From assembly GCA_002344975.1 (NCBI GenBank), contig DDUV01000011.1, positions 1-60,477 of the forward strand: a DNA stretch of 60,477 nucleotides. The letters run 5' to 3'. Both the position numbers and the translations under genes were made by a program. Source of the DNA: Saprospiraceae bacterium UBA2329 (GTDB lineage: Bacteria; Bacteroidota; Bacteroidia; Chitinophagales; Saprospiraceae). A model generated the notes under the pieces. It ran no database searches. It was not told where the DNA came from and saw only the letters and a list, made by a program, of their open reading frames with translations. Below are positions 33,662 to 41,386 of this stretch, in pieces; position 1 is the first letter of the stretch; each line of letters starts with the position of its first letter.

Positions 33662-35299
33662 TCACACCCGAATTCCCGCAGTAAATCCAATCCAGGCTTG
33701 TGCCCGCGCTTTTCCCGCATTGCCCTCCCATATTGTGTGTGGAGGCAGGCCGGACCCGCGCAGGCCGGTGTCGGGATCAATGCGTTTGGAGAGCATGAAA
33801 TTGAGCGTCGGCCCTGCAAAAAAGCTGAGGTTGCTTTTGGTACGCACATCTAAGCTCAGGTGCAGACGGTTGAGCAGGTTGAGCGGGCGCGTCCACTGTC
33901 CGCCTTCGTGGATGTGCATGGCTGTAAGTTCGGTATTGATCAAAACATTGGAACCCAACTTGTTGACCGACCCCAACCCGTAGCCTAAGCCCCAGGCCGT
34001 TTCTTCGGGATTGCCCGATTCCCAGCGAGCGCCGCCCAGAATGATGTTGTAAAAGGCATGCGCTCCAAACTTGACGGCGATGTTGCCGTACAGGCTTTCG
34101 GAAGCGGAAATTTCCACCCGGTTGTAGCCTTTTTTTATAAAATTGAACAGCCCGATGGGCATCCCGGCTACTGTGTCGGCTACGTTGACAAGGCCGAATT
34201 GGATGCCCTCTACCTGGCGGGCGCGATTGTACAACAGCGAATACTGTCCGTCGCGCACATCCCCGCGCGTCGAGTTGAAAAGCAGGGCGGTTTGCAAATG
34301 CGTGTACCCGCCGCTGATGTTGAAGAGCGTGCCGGCCTGTAGTCCTTTCGCGCCCTGATGTGCTATATTGAACAGCCCGGCCGCCTGTACGCCGCTCATG
34401 TTGTTTCGGGAAATGTTGAACAGCCCCGCCGCCTGCACCGCTTCGGCCTCGCCGGAAATATTGAAAACGCCTCCTGCCTGCACGCCCGTCACGCGCCCTT
34501 CGCAGATGTTGAACAAGCCGCCTATCTGCGTGCCGGTCACATCGCCGCCCACAATACTGCCTACGCCGGCCACCTGTACACCGGTCACATCGCCGAGCAC
34601 GGTATTGCCGAAACCGCCCACTTCAATGCCGGAAACGCCCCCGCTGACGCCCCATAAAATATTGAGCGACAGGTCGTTCGTGATTTGCGCGCTGCGCAGG
34701 GCGTTGGTGCCGATCATGGGCAGCAGCGATATTTGGGCCAAACGGCGCACCGGATCGTCGTCGGGTAGTTCGTTCATCACCGGCACAGGCGGAGGCGGCA
34801 TGGCTTGTACGCCGCCCTCAATGTTTTCCATCTTGCGCCGCTCTATATCGGCCAGATGCTCCCAACGTTCGCGCTGCCGGCGGATGGCGGCCATTTCATC
34901 CTTGCTGACCTCTTGCGGGTAAATCGGGCTGGTCTGAACGGGCCGGATTTTGGGTTTTTCAATGCGCCCTAAAGCCTCCTGTTGCCGGTTGCGGTCCACC
35001 TTCAGTACTACCTGCCCGTTGATGGCGGCATATTGCACAGGCTGATCTTCAAACACCCGATCCAATACGCGGCGCAGCGGTTCGTTGTGCGCTTCCACAC
35101 TCACGCGGCGCGACACCGGCACGAAATCACTGCTGTATGCAAACCGGGTGCCGTAGTTGCGACTGATGCCTGACAAGACGTCGGAGATGGAGGCGTCGGC
35201 GTATTGCACCGATACGCGCTGATCGAGCAATTGGGCGCCGAGACCCTGCCACGACAACAGCGCCAAGCAAAACAACAGGATTTTAATACAATGATTCAT
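33662..35299 (-). CDS. STN-domain protein with GLFN surface repeats
   Basis: A 545-residue protein with a signal peptide (~1-22). It has an STN (secretin/TonB short N-terminal) domain at ~28-105 (RVSVQYADASISDVLSGISRNYG) and a charged linker (~105-190). About ten ~20-residue repeats (~210-430) have the pattern GxxxGxQxxGLFNIxxG. C-terminal beta strands end the protein. In the family the STN domain contacts the periplasmic domain of FecR-type anti-sigma factors. Normally it sits on a TonB-dependent receptor, but here there is no plug or receptor barrel. The gene follows fecR by 19 bp. It may be a surface sensor or scaffold; the ligand is unknown. Confidence 0.85.
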   Translation of the reverse strand: MNHCIKILLFCLALLSWQGLGAQLLDQRVSVQYADASISDVLSGISRNYGTRFAYSSDFVPVSRRVSVEAHNEPLRRVLDRVFEDQPVQYAAINGQVVLKVDRNRQQEALGRIEKPKIRPVQTSPIYPQEVSKDEMAAIRRQRERWEHLADIERRKMENIEGGVQAMPPPPVPVMNELPDDDPVRRLAQISLLPMIGTNALRSAQITNDLSLNILWGVSGGVSGIEVGGFGNTVLGDVTGVQVAGVGSIVGGDVTGTQIGGLFNICEGRVTGVQAGGVFNISGEAEAVQAAGLFNISRNNMSGVQAAGLFNIAHQGAKGLQAGTLFNISGGYTHLQTALLFNSTRGDVRDGQYSLLYNRARQVEGIQFGLVNVADTVAGMPIGLFNFIKKGYNRVEISASESLYGNIAVKFGAHAFYNIILGGARWESGNPEETAWGLGYGLGSVNKLGSNVLINTELTAMHIHEGGQWTRPLNLLNRLHLSLDVRTKSNLSFFAGPTLNFMLSKRIDPDTGLRGSGLPPHTIWEGNAGKARAQAWIGFTAGIRV

Positions 35300-35318
35300 T
35301 TGGTTTTTTGGCGTTGTT

Positions 35319-36317
35319 TCATCGGCAACCGTTGCCGGACAGGCTAATCACTTCGGCGCGCTGTTCCCATTGCGCATCTATGGCGAAGGACAGAGCCTCC
35401 AAAACCTCTTCCAATTGCGGGTTGTCATAGTGTCCGCTGAATCGGCAAGCGCCTATCGCCGCCCGCTCCAACGCTATGTCCACCCCGAAATACCGTTCCA
35501 ACGTGAGAACTACCTCATCTACCGGCGTATCGTCAAATCGGAATTGGCGGTTTTTCCAGGCTGTTGCATTGTTCGCAATTTCCTCGGCTGCGGCCAATCG
35601 GAGGTCTTTTTTCTGAACGGCTACGGCCTCGCCGGCGGCCAACATTGCTTTCTGTTGCGGCGCCGCAATGGCCTCCACCTGTACTTTGCCGGTACTGACG
35701 CTCACTTCCACGCGCTCCTCGTTCGGGTAGGCCCGCACATTGAAGGAGGTACCCAGCACCGTAGTACGCGCCTCGCCACTTTCGATGATAAAAGGCTTGC
35801 CATCAAGGTGTTTGACTTCAAAGAACGCTTCGCCGCTCAGGGTGACGTAGCGCGCATCGGCATCCTGACGGTAGTGCAATGCAGAGTTTTCATTCAACTG
35901 CACCGTACTTCCGTCGGGAAGGGTGATGGTTTTGCGCTCCTGCGCGATGGTTTGGGCCATCAGCACCTCTGTCGGCGCGTCATTTCGGCCCAGCGTCCAC
36001 CACAGCGCAAGGGCGAGGGGCAACAGGACGGCGGCCACGCGCAGCAGCATTTTCATGGAAATGATGCCCCGATTTTTCGGTGCGGGCGCTCTTTGGTCTA
36101 TGGCCGATTCCAGCGCTGCCCAGGCTTTGGAGGCGTTCAATGGAGGCATTGCAGGCTGCGGCTCCGGGATGGCCCACAGTTGCAACATATTGTCAAAGAA
36201 CTCTTTATTGGCCTGAGATTGCTCTACCCAGGCCATCAATTCGGCTACCTCGGCCGGCGACGCTTCACCGCTCAGGTACTTACCGATTTGTTCAGCGTTC
36301 ATATTTTGATCTGCCAT
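35319..36317 (-). CDS. fecR: FecR family anti-sigma regulator
   Basis: A 332-residue inner-membrane regulator. The N-terminal DUF4880-like cytoplasmic part (~1-85) begins AEQIGKYLSGEASPAEVAELMAWVEQS. One membrane helix (~90-106) follows. The FecR periplasmic domain (~130-235) has RKTITLPDGSTVQLNENSAL, LSGEAFFEVKH and TVLGTSFNVRAYP. A C-terminal DUF4974 domain (~255-332) has RFDDTPVDEVVLTLERYFGVDI. FecR passes a signal from an outer-membrane STN protein to an ECF sigma factor. The STN protein is immediately downstream, but no sigma gene lies on the upstream side, where an AAA+ gene sits. Confidence 0.94.
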   Translation of the reverse strand: MADQNMNAEQIGKYLSGEASPAEVAELMAWVEQSQANKEFFDNMLQLWAIPEPQPAMPPLNASKAWAALESAIDQRAPAPKNRGIISMKMLLRVAAVLLPLALALWWTLGRNDAPTEVLMAQTIAQERKTITLPDGSTVQLNENSALHYRQDADARYVTLSGEAFFEVKHLDGKPFIIESGEARTTVLGTSFNVRAYPNEERVEVSVSTGKVQVEAIAAPQQKAMLAAGEAVAVQKKDLRLAAAEEIANNATAWKNRQFRFDDTPVDEVVLTLERYFGVDIALERAAIGACRFSGHYDNPQLEEVLEALSFAIDAQWEQRAEVISLSGNGCR

Positions 36318-36395
36318 ATCGTCTTTGCTGTTGGGAGGATGCAGGGAGGGGGCGGGTACCCCTATTCGGAGAGAAAGTTTTTTTTGAGAAAAAAC

Positions 36396-39077
36396 TCAGC
36401 TCCCCGCCGCGCTGCCCACGGTTCCCTCGCCCGATGCCCGACGGAAACCAATGGTTTTTTTCGTGAACACCGCATCGCTTTTATCGGTGCGGAAACCGGC
36501 CACATCTTCCAGCGTGAGGATGTTGATGGAGGTGGCGTCGCGTTCTTCGGCAGGCAAAGCGGCGAGCCTCAGATGCTGGTTTTTGACAGCCTCCTGCACG
36601 ACGCCGCGCACGGTACGCGCATTGCCGAAATACTTGTCGCGGTATTCATACACAAAATTGAGGTAATCCTTGAGGTGTGCTTCCGCTTCGGGCGTGGGCA
36701 CTAAGTTTTGCTCGGCCAGCATGATGTGTGCAATCCGGCTGAGGTCTTCGGGTTCGTAATCCTCGAATTTCAGCACTTTGTCGAAGCGGGAATTCAAGCC
36801 CGGATTGGCCTTGAGGAATTGCTCCATGTTGTCGGGGTAACCGGCCACAAACACAAAAAACTGCCCCCGATGGTCCTCCATGCGCTTGAGCAGCGTTTGG
36901 ATGGCTTCATCGCCAAAGTCGCCGTTGGGGCCGATGCGCGCCGTGAGGGCGTAGGCTTCGTCAATGAACAGCACGCCGCCCATAGATTCTTCCACCTTTT
37001 CGGCGGTTTTGATGGCGGTTTGGCCCATATAGCCCGCCACCAAACCCTGGCGGTCGGTTTCTACCACATGGCCGCGTTCGAGCATGCCCAGCGCTTTGTA
37101 TATTTTGGTGAGGATGCGCGCCACGGTGGTTTTGCCGGTGCCGGGATTGCCCACCAACACAGTGTGCAGCGAGAAACTGTTGAGCACGTCTTTGCCGGTT
37201 TCGCGGTAGTAGCGCACCAACCACACCAACTCTTTGATCTGCGCTTTCACTTTTTCCATGCCGATGAGGCGGTTCATCTCGTCGAGGCTTTCCTGAAGAA
37301 GCTGCTCGTCCACAGGAATATTGGGCAGATCGCGGCGCTCTGTGTTGCCGATACCGGCCACATCGTACAGCTCCACCCTGGCCAGGCGTTCCTGCTCCAA
37401 CAGTTGGGGGTCGGGCATGGCCATGACGCGCAGTCCCAGATTGATTTTGGCTTTTTCGAGCGTATCGAACACAAAACGGGCATTGCCGAAAGTGCGGTCG
37501 CGGCGTCGGTAGGCATCAATGATGACGTCGTCAATTTTTTTGCGGGCTTCCGGCGTCAGTTCGATGCCTTTTTCGCGGGCTGCAAATTCCGCAATTTCGG
37601 AAAGCTCCTGCGGGAGGTAGTCCCGGAATTCAAAATGATGGTTGAAACGCGATTTCAGGCCCGGATTGGAGGCGAGGAAATGTTTCATTTCTTTGGGGTA
37701 ACCCGCCACGATGACGGCCAGGTCGCCGGGGCCGTTGGAGAGTTCGCGCACTAAGATTTCAATCACTTCGCGCCCGAAGTCTTTGCTGTCGTCGTTGGAA
37801 CGGGCCAATGAATAGGCTTCGTCAATGAACAGCACGCCGCCTCTGGCCCGCTCGATGGCCTCGCGTACTTTGGGGGCCGTTTGGCCGATGTACTCGCCCA
37901 CGAGGTCCACACGGTCCACCTCATGCACATGGCCTTTGGTGAGGAGGCCCATTTTTTTGTACAGCTTGCCCATCATGCCGGCTACGGTGGTTTTGCCGGT
38001 GCCGGGATTGCCTATAAAAACGGAGTGTACATTGATGCCCTCGTTTTCTTCAAAGCCTTTTTCTTTGCGGAGTTGCAAAAACTGGATGTAGCGGGCATGG
38101 TTGCGCACTTGGGTTTTGATTTCGCGCAGCCCGATGAGCATGTCCAACTTGGTCATCACGTCCTCGAAGGTCTCGTTGGGGTCGTCTTCTTCTATGCCCA
38201 TGATGATCGGGGCCTGCTGATCGGGCAGCAATGCGGGCGCTACGCCTTGTTCTATTTCATCGCCTACCTCAAAAGGCACTACGGCCAGCAGCCGGTCCAT
38301 GAAGATCAGTTCTGCGGTATAGCGGTCTTTGCGCCAGGAGCCTTTTACGTTGGACCCCCAGCCTGCGGTGAGTTTGATGAATTCGTCGGACTTGCTTATT
38401 TGCTGCAAGCGCACTACCTGGCCCTTGAGTTCGCGGGCATCGTTGTAAAATTTGACAAACAACTCGCATTGCCAGGGGCGGCCGTAGAGTTCGTTGTGCA
38501 GCGAGATTTCGAGATAGACGTAGCGGGATTCCTCGGCGCTGAATTTTTTGAGATATACGCGGTCGTCTTCGGCCACATCATCGTAAGGCCCCTCGTACAG
38601 CCGGAGCGAGTGTACGTCGGCATACATGGCATCGTTGATGGAGTAGAAATCCTTGCCGGGATCTTCTACATAAAAATACTTGGCGCCCACTTTCTGGCCG
38701 TCCACCCAGGCTTCCCAAAAATAGGTGCCGCGCTTCCAGAAAGCGCCCTCGGTTTTGTTGCCCCAGCCTTCCCGGATGTAAACGATGTGGTCGAGTTTGC
38801 TGATTTTTTTGCCTTTGAGATCGAGCGTGCAGATTTCCCGCCGGCCGCGCTTGAGCGAAAAACACTTGAGTTGGATATCGGCCTCCCAGTCTTGCAGGTC
38901 AAAGTATTTGTTGTACAACGACAACTCTGCGTATATATAGCTGGTCTCGTACCGGTCGAACACTTGCCGGTACTTCTTCTTGTTGTCGGCCAGCCATTCG
39001 GTGGAGGCATAGACCTTGAGTTCTCTGAACTTGTACTTATGCGATATGGGCGCGATGAAGCTCTCTTCCTGTTCCAT
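36396..39077 (-). CDS. Tandem CbbX-type AAA+ protein with duplicated N-terminal beta domain
   Basis: An 893-residue cytoplasmic protein. Residues ~40-140 and ~180-272 are two copies of a beta-rich domain. The matching pieces are YIYAELSLYNKY with YVYLEISLHNEL, and REGWGNKTEGAFWKRG with TAGWGSNVKGSWRKD. AAA1 (~305-560) has Walker A GNPGTGKT at 356-363 and Walker B VLFIDE near 415. AAA2 (~595-870) has Walker A at 643-650 and Walker B VLFIDE at 702-707. Both have the GxxxGQTA pore-loop of CbbX/EccA-type ATPases and SRF arginine-finger motifs. Such ATPases remodel protein complexes. The N-terminal repeats probably bind the substrate, which is unknown. The start at 39075-39077 is preferred over one 18 codons upstream. 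A DUF5691 gene is 72 bp upstream. Confidence 0.88.
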   Translation of the reverse strand: MEQEESFIAPISHKYKFRELKVYASTEWLADNKKKYRQVFDRYETSYIYAELSLYNKYFDLQDWEADIQLKCFSLKRGRREICTLDLKGKKISKLDHIVYIREGWGNKTEGAFWKRGTYFWEAWVDGQKVGAKYFYVEDPGKDFYSINDAMYADVHSLRLYEGPYDDVAEDDRVYLKKFSAEESRYVYLEISLHNELYGRPWQCELFVKFYNDARELKGQVVRLQQISKSDEFIKLTAGWGSNVKGSWRKDRYTAELIFMDRLLAVVPFEVGDEIEQGVAPALLPDQQAPIIMGIEEDDPNETFEDVMTKLDMLIGLREIKTQVRNHARYIQFLQLRKEKGFEENEGINVHSVFIGNPGTGKTTVAGMMGKLYKKMGLLTKGHVHEVDRVDLVGEYIGQTAPKVREAIERARGGVLFIDEAYSLARSNDDSKDFGREVIEILVRELSNGPGDLAVIVAGYPKEMKHFLASNPGLKSRFNHHFEFRDYLPQELSEIAEFAAREKGIELTPEARKKIDDVIIDAYRRRDRTFGNARFVFDTLEKAKINLGLRVMAMPDPQLLEQERLARVELYDVAGIGNTERRDLPNIPVDEQLLQESLDEMNRLIGMEKVKAQIKELVWLVRYYRETGKDVLNSFSLHTVLVGNPGTGKTTVARILTKIYKALGMLERGHVVETDRQGLVAGYMGQTAIKTAEKVEESMGGVLFIDEAYALTARIGPNGDFGDEAIQTLLKRMEDHRGQFFVFVAGYPDNMEQFLKANPGLNSRFDKVLKFEDYEPEDLSRIAHIMLAEQNLVPTPEAEAHLKDYLNFVYEYRDKYFGNARTVRGVVQEAVKNQHLRLAALPAEERDATSINILTLEDVAGFRTDKSDAVFTKKTIGFRRASGEGTVGSAAGS

Positions 39078-39149
39078 TATTGGTAGTTGAATCAATGGAC
39101 AATAAAGATAATGGAGTTTCCGGTTTTGCAAGCCGTTCGGGGCTTTTTT

Positions 39150-40634
39150 TTAGAAAAAACTATCCGTCATTTCTTTTCTGAAAGTCAGTACCCGCAGGAA
39201 AAGCCGCACATCGTTTTCCCAGTAATACCATACCTTGCCGTTGGCTGCGGGCCAGTCTCTATCCAATTGGGGCAGTAAAATAACGGGGCAGCGGTAGGCC
39301 GCCGTTTTCAGCAAGGCCCGGTAGTGCATGGCGCTCCAGTCGGGCGCGGTGCTTTGCGCCAGCCATTGCCGCAGCCCTCCGATGGTCTGGGCTGCTATGT
39401 CGGCAGGCCAGGGAAGCGTTTTGTTGAGCAATAAATAATAGGCTAAACTGCGGTCGGGTAGGAGCGTGGCCGAGCCGGACAGTGCCTCCCGAACGATGTC
39501 GGCAAAAGCGCCTTCCGACAACAAGGGCATCAGGCGCTCCCAGCCGCCGGGCAGTTCGTCTGTGAATTTGTAGCGCCAGTACCGCACTAAAGCATCTGCC
39601 TGTTCGCTGCTTCGGAAAAGAACAATGGCGTCTGTCAGCGCTTCCGTCAGTGCGCCCGACCACTCCCCGCGCTCAATTTGCCGCGGCAGCTCTGTCGGCT
39701 TCACGCCCAACAACGGCGCCCAAAGCTGCGGTGCAATGTGCCCCCAAAGTTTTCGTATCAACAGGGCCTTGGGACCACCGGTGCCTGCTCCGCCGCCGTC
39801 TATACCATCGCGTTGCCAGGCTGCGGGCGGCTGTTCCGGCGGCGATAATTGCCAGGCGCCTGTGAGCGAAAATTTCAGCATGGAGCGGGCATAACTTTGC
39901 AGGCGCTCCGACAAGGCGGAACCCGGCAGCAGTGCCAGCAGTCGGGCGGCGGTTTGGCGAATCTCCCGCCGTTTGTCATCCAAACAAGTTTCCAGAAAGG
40001 ATTCATCCGACAGGGATAAGCCGGTTTCCAGCCTTTTCAGCAACTCGTGACGCTCTTTCCAGCCGTCTTCGGCCCAGGTGGAGCGGAGTTGTTGCAGTCC
40101 CGCTTCCGGGTTTGTTTTTCGGACTTGCAGTAAGATTTTTTTTCTTTCTTCCAAAGAGGCAATTTGCCAGGATTTAGGGTCAGTTTCTTTTAAAAGAGGC
40201 TGCCATTCAGGCAATTGTGCCATAAGCCAGCGCCCGCGGGCGCCGAGCAAAGGCCGCGCCTCCTCGAACCGGGATTTTTCTTTGGCCAACCATTCCAGCA
40301 CCAAGGGCAGGGAGGCGGCCGGCAAAACCTGGCCTGTTTTCCTCAAAAGGTCCAGCATTTCTTCCCATGCCTCGCGGTAGGGGCCGCTGAGGATTTGTTG
40401 TACGAAACGGGCGGCCTCTTCTCCGGCGGCCTGCTCCCCGGCATTGTCAGGGGCGGGCATGGGAGGCGCATCCGGCAGCAGTGCAGCGGCTTTGTCGGTC
40501 AGTTGTCGGCGCGCCCAGGCTCTCAGTAGCGCGGAGGCTTCGTCGTCGTGGGGCAATGCGACGGCTTTGGCTTCGGCGGGCAATTCCTGCCGGTCGAGGC
40601 CCAGTATAGCGGCGGTGAGGAGCTGGTTTTCCAT
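39150..40634 (-). CDS. DUF5691 family protein
   Basis: A 494-residue soluble protein. It opens with NQLLTAAILGLDRQELP and has a HEAT-like middle (LETCLDDKRREIRQTAARLLALLPGS), the DUF5691 pattern. The family often sits in clusters with a SWIM zinc-finger protein, a MoxR-type ATPase and a VWA protein, and its function is unknown. Here the only ATPase neighbour is the tandem CbbX-type protein 72 bp downstream, on the same strand. A gene before it encodes HU. The start at 40632-40634 removes ten non-conserved residues. No transmembrane segment is present. Confidence 0.82.
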   Translation of the reverse strand: MENQLLTAAILGLDRQELPAEAKAVALPHDDEASALLRAWARRQLTDKAAALLPDAPPMPAPDNAGEQAAGEEAARFVQQILSGPYREAWEEMLDLLRKTGQVLPAASLPLVLEWLAKEKSRFEEARPLLGARGRWLMAQLPEWQPLLKETDPKSWQIASLEERKKILLQVRKTNPEAGLQQLRSTWAEDGWKERHELLKRLETGLSLSDESFLETCLDDKRREIRQTAARLLALLPGSALSERLQSYARSMLKFSLTGAWQLSPPEQPPAAWQRDGIDGGGAGTGGPKALLIRKLWGHIAPQLWAPLLGVKPTELPRQIERGEWSGALTEALTDAIVLFRSSEQADALVRYWRYKFTDELPGGWERLMPLLSEGAFADIVREALSGSATLLPDRSLAYYLLLNKTLPWPADIAAQTIGGLRQWLAQSTAPDWSAMHYRALLKTAAYRCPVILLPQLDRDWPAANGKVWYYWENDVRLFLRVLTFRKEMTDSFF

Positions 40635-40705
40635 CTGGAAACGAAAAAGAGCAACCCGAAACACGCCCGGATTGCCCTTTTGTAAGTCTTTTGAGAGACT
40701 CAGGC

Positions 40706-40978
40706 TTAGCCGATAGAGTCGGCCAGTTCTTTGCCCGGTTTGAACTTCACAACCGTTTTGGCAGGGATTTCGATTTTAGCGTTCGTTTTCGGGTTACGAC
40801 CGGTACGAGCGTCACGCTTGTTTACCGAGAAAGTGCCAAAGCCGATGAGGGTTACTTTGTCGCCATCTTTGAGGGCGCCTGCGATACCGTCCAATACGGC
40901 ATTGAGAGCGTCGCCTGCCTGGGCCTTAGTGATACCTGCATCGCCGGCGATTTTGCTGATCAAATCTCCTTTGTTCAT
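40706..40978 (-). CDS. hup: HU family DNA-binding protein
   Basis: A 90-residue nucleoid protein of the HU/IHF family. It has the two N-terminal helices (MNKGDLISKIAGDAGITKAQ) and the GFGTFSVNKRDARTGRNPKTN arm hinge, then the beta arm with IPAKTVVKFKPGKEL. Length is standard. HU bends and compacts DNA. The start at 40976-40978 gives the conserved MNKGDL N-terminus, and a perfect TTG-N19-TAATTTTG promoter lies 34 bp upstream. The next gene downstream is DUF5691 (gap of 71 bp). Confidence 0.97.
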   Translation of the reverse strand: MNKGDLISKIAGDAGITKAQAGDALNAVLDGIAGALKDGDKVTLIGFGTFSVNKRDARTGRNPKTNAKIEIPAKTVVKFKPGKELADSIG

Positions 40979-41011
40979 TTCAAAATGAGTTTTTGTGAAA
41001 TAATGGTGACG

Positions 41012-41041
41012 CAAAATTAGCGTTTACTTTGGTACCGTCAA
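41012..41041 (-). promoter_or_regulatory. Promoter of the HU gene
   Basis: On the minus strand TTG (41039-41041), a 19-bp spacer and TAATTTTG (41012-41019) make a full match to the Bacteroidota housekeeping consensus. This is the clearest promoter in the window. Confidence 0.85.
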
Positions 41042-41063
41042 CTTTTTTTTTCTGAAAAAAAAT

Positions 41064-41088
41064 GAAACCCCTTGTATTTACAGGGGTT
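41064..41088. other. Hairpin in the HU / lipoprotein divergent region
   Basis: AACCCC (41066-41071) pairs with GGGGTT (41083-41088), extended by TGTA/TACA with one bulged base. It lies upstream of both divergent genes. Its role is unclear; it could be an attenuating or terminating element for read-through. Confidence 0.4.
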
Positions 41089-41139
41089 CCGGCCCGTGAG
41101 GTACATGATAGGGGAGATGCAAAGCCGGGAAAAACGAGT

Positions 41140-41147
41140 TAATTTTG
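41140..41147 (+). promoter_or_regulatory. Candidate -7 element for the small lipoprotein / 1179-aa gene pair
   Basis: TAATTTTG fits TAnnTTTG and lies 56 bp before the ATG at 41204. No clear TTG box is seen at the usual distance. Confidence 0.5.
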
Positions 41148-41203
41148 CGATTCGTTCTGTCTAATTCTTGTCAATCTTCAACACAATCAATTGATTATCA
41201 ATA

Positions 41204-41386
41204 ATGAAAAAGACCATTTATTTCTTGCTCGTTTTGTTTTTATTGGGAACCGCCGCTGCTGCCTGTTCGCCCAAAGTGGGCTGCCCGGTCACCGAAAGCG
41301 CCCGTCCTAATACGAACCGGAAAGGCGAACTTTCTACCAAACGCGGTAAATCTCAGTTATTTCCAAAGAACATGCGGCGGGGTTGA
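41204..41386 (+). CDS. Small lipoprotein, 60 residues
   Basis: A 60-residue predicted lipoprotein with signal peptide MKKTIYFLLVLFLLGTAAAAC; the Cys is residue 21. The mature peptide is basic and polar (SPKVGCPVTES, then NTNRKGELSTKRGKSQLFPKNMRRG). Such short lipoproteins occur next to outer-membrane proteins. The stop codon TGA at 41384-41386 shares three bases with the TTG start of the next gene (41383), so the two are likely translationally coupled. A partner role for the 1179-residue protein is inference. Confidence 0.7.
   Translation: MKKTIYFLLVLFLLGTAAAACSPKVGCPVTESARPNTNRKGELSTKRGKSQLFPKNMRRG

Noticed and set aside
34358..34657. Tandem repeats in the STN-protein gene as a possible CRISPR-like array
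   Set aside because: The repeat unit keeps reading frame and encodes the GLFN protein repeat; spacing and sequence vary as in coding repeats, and no cas genes are present.
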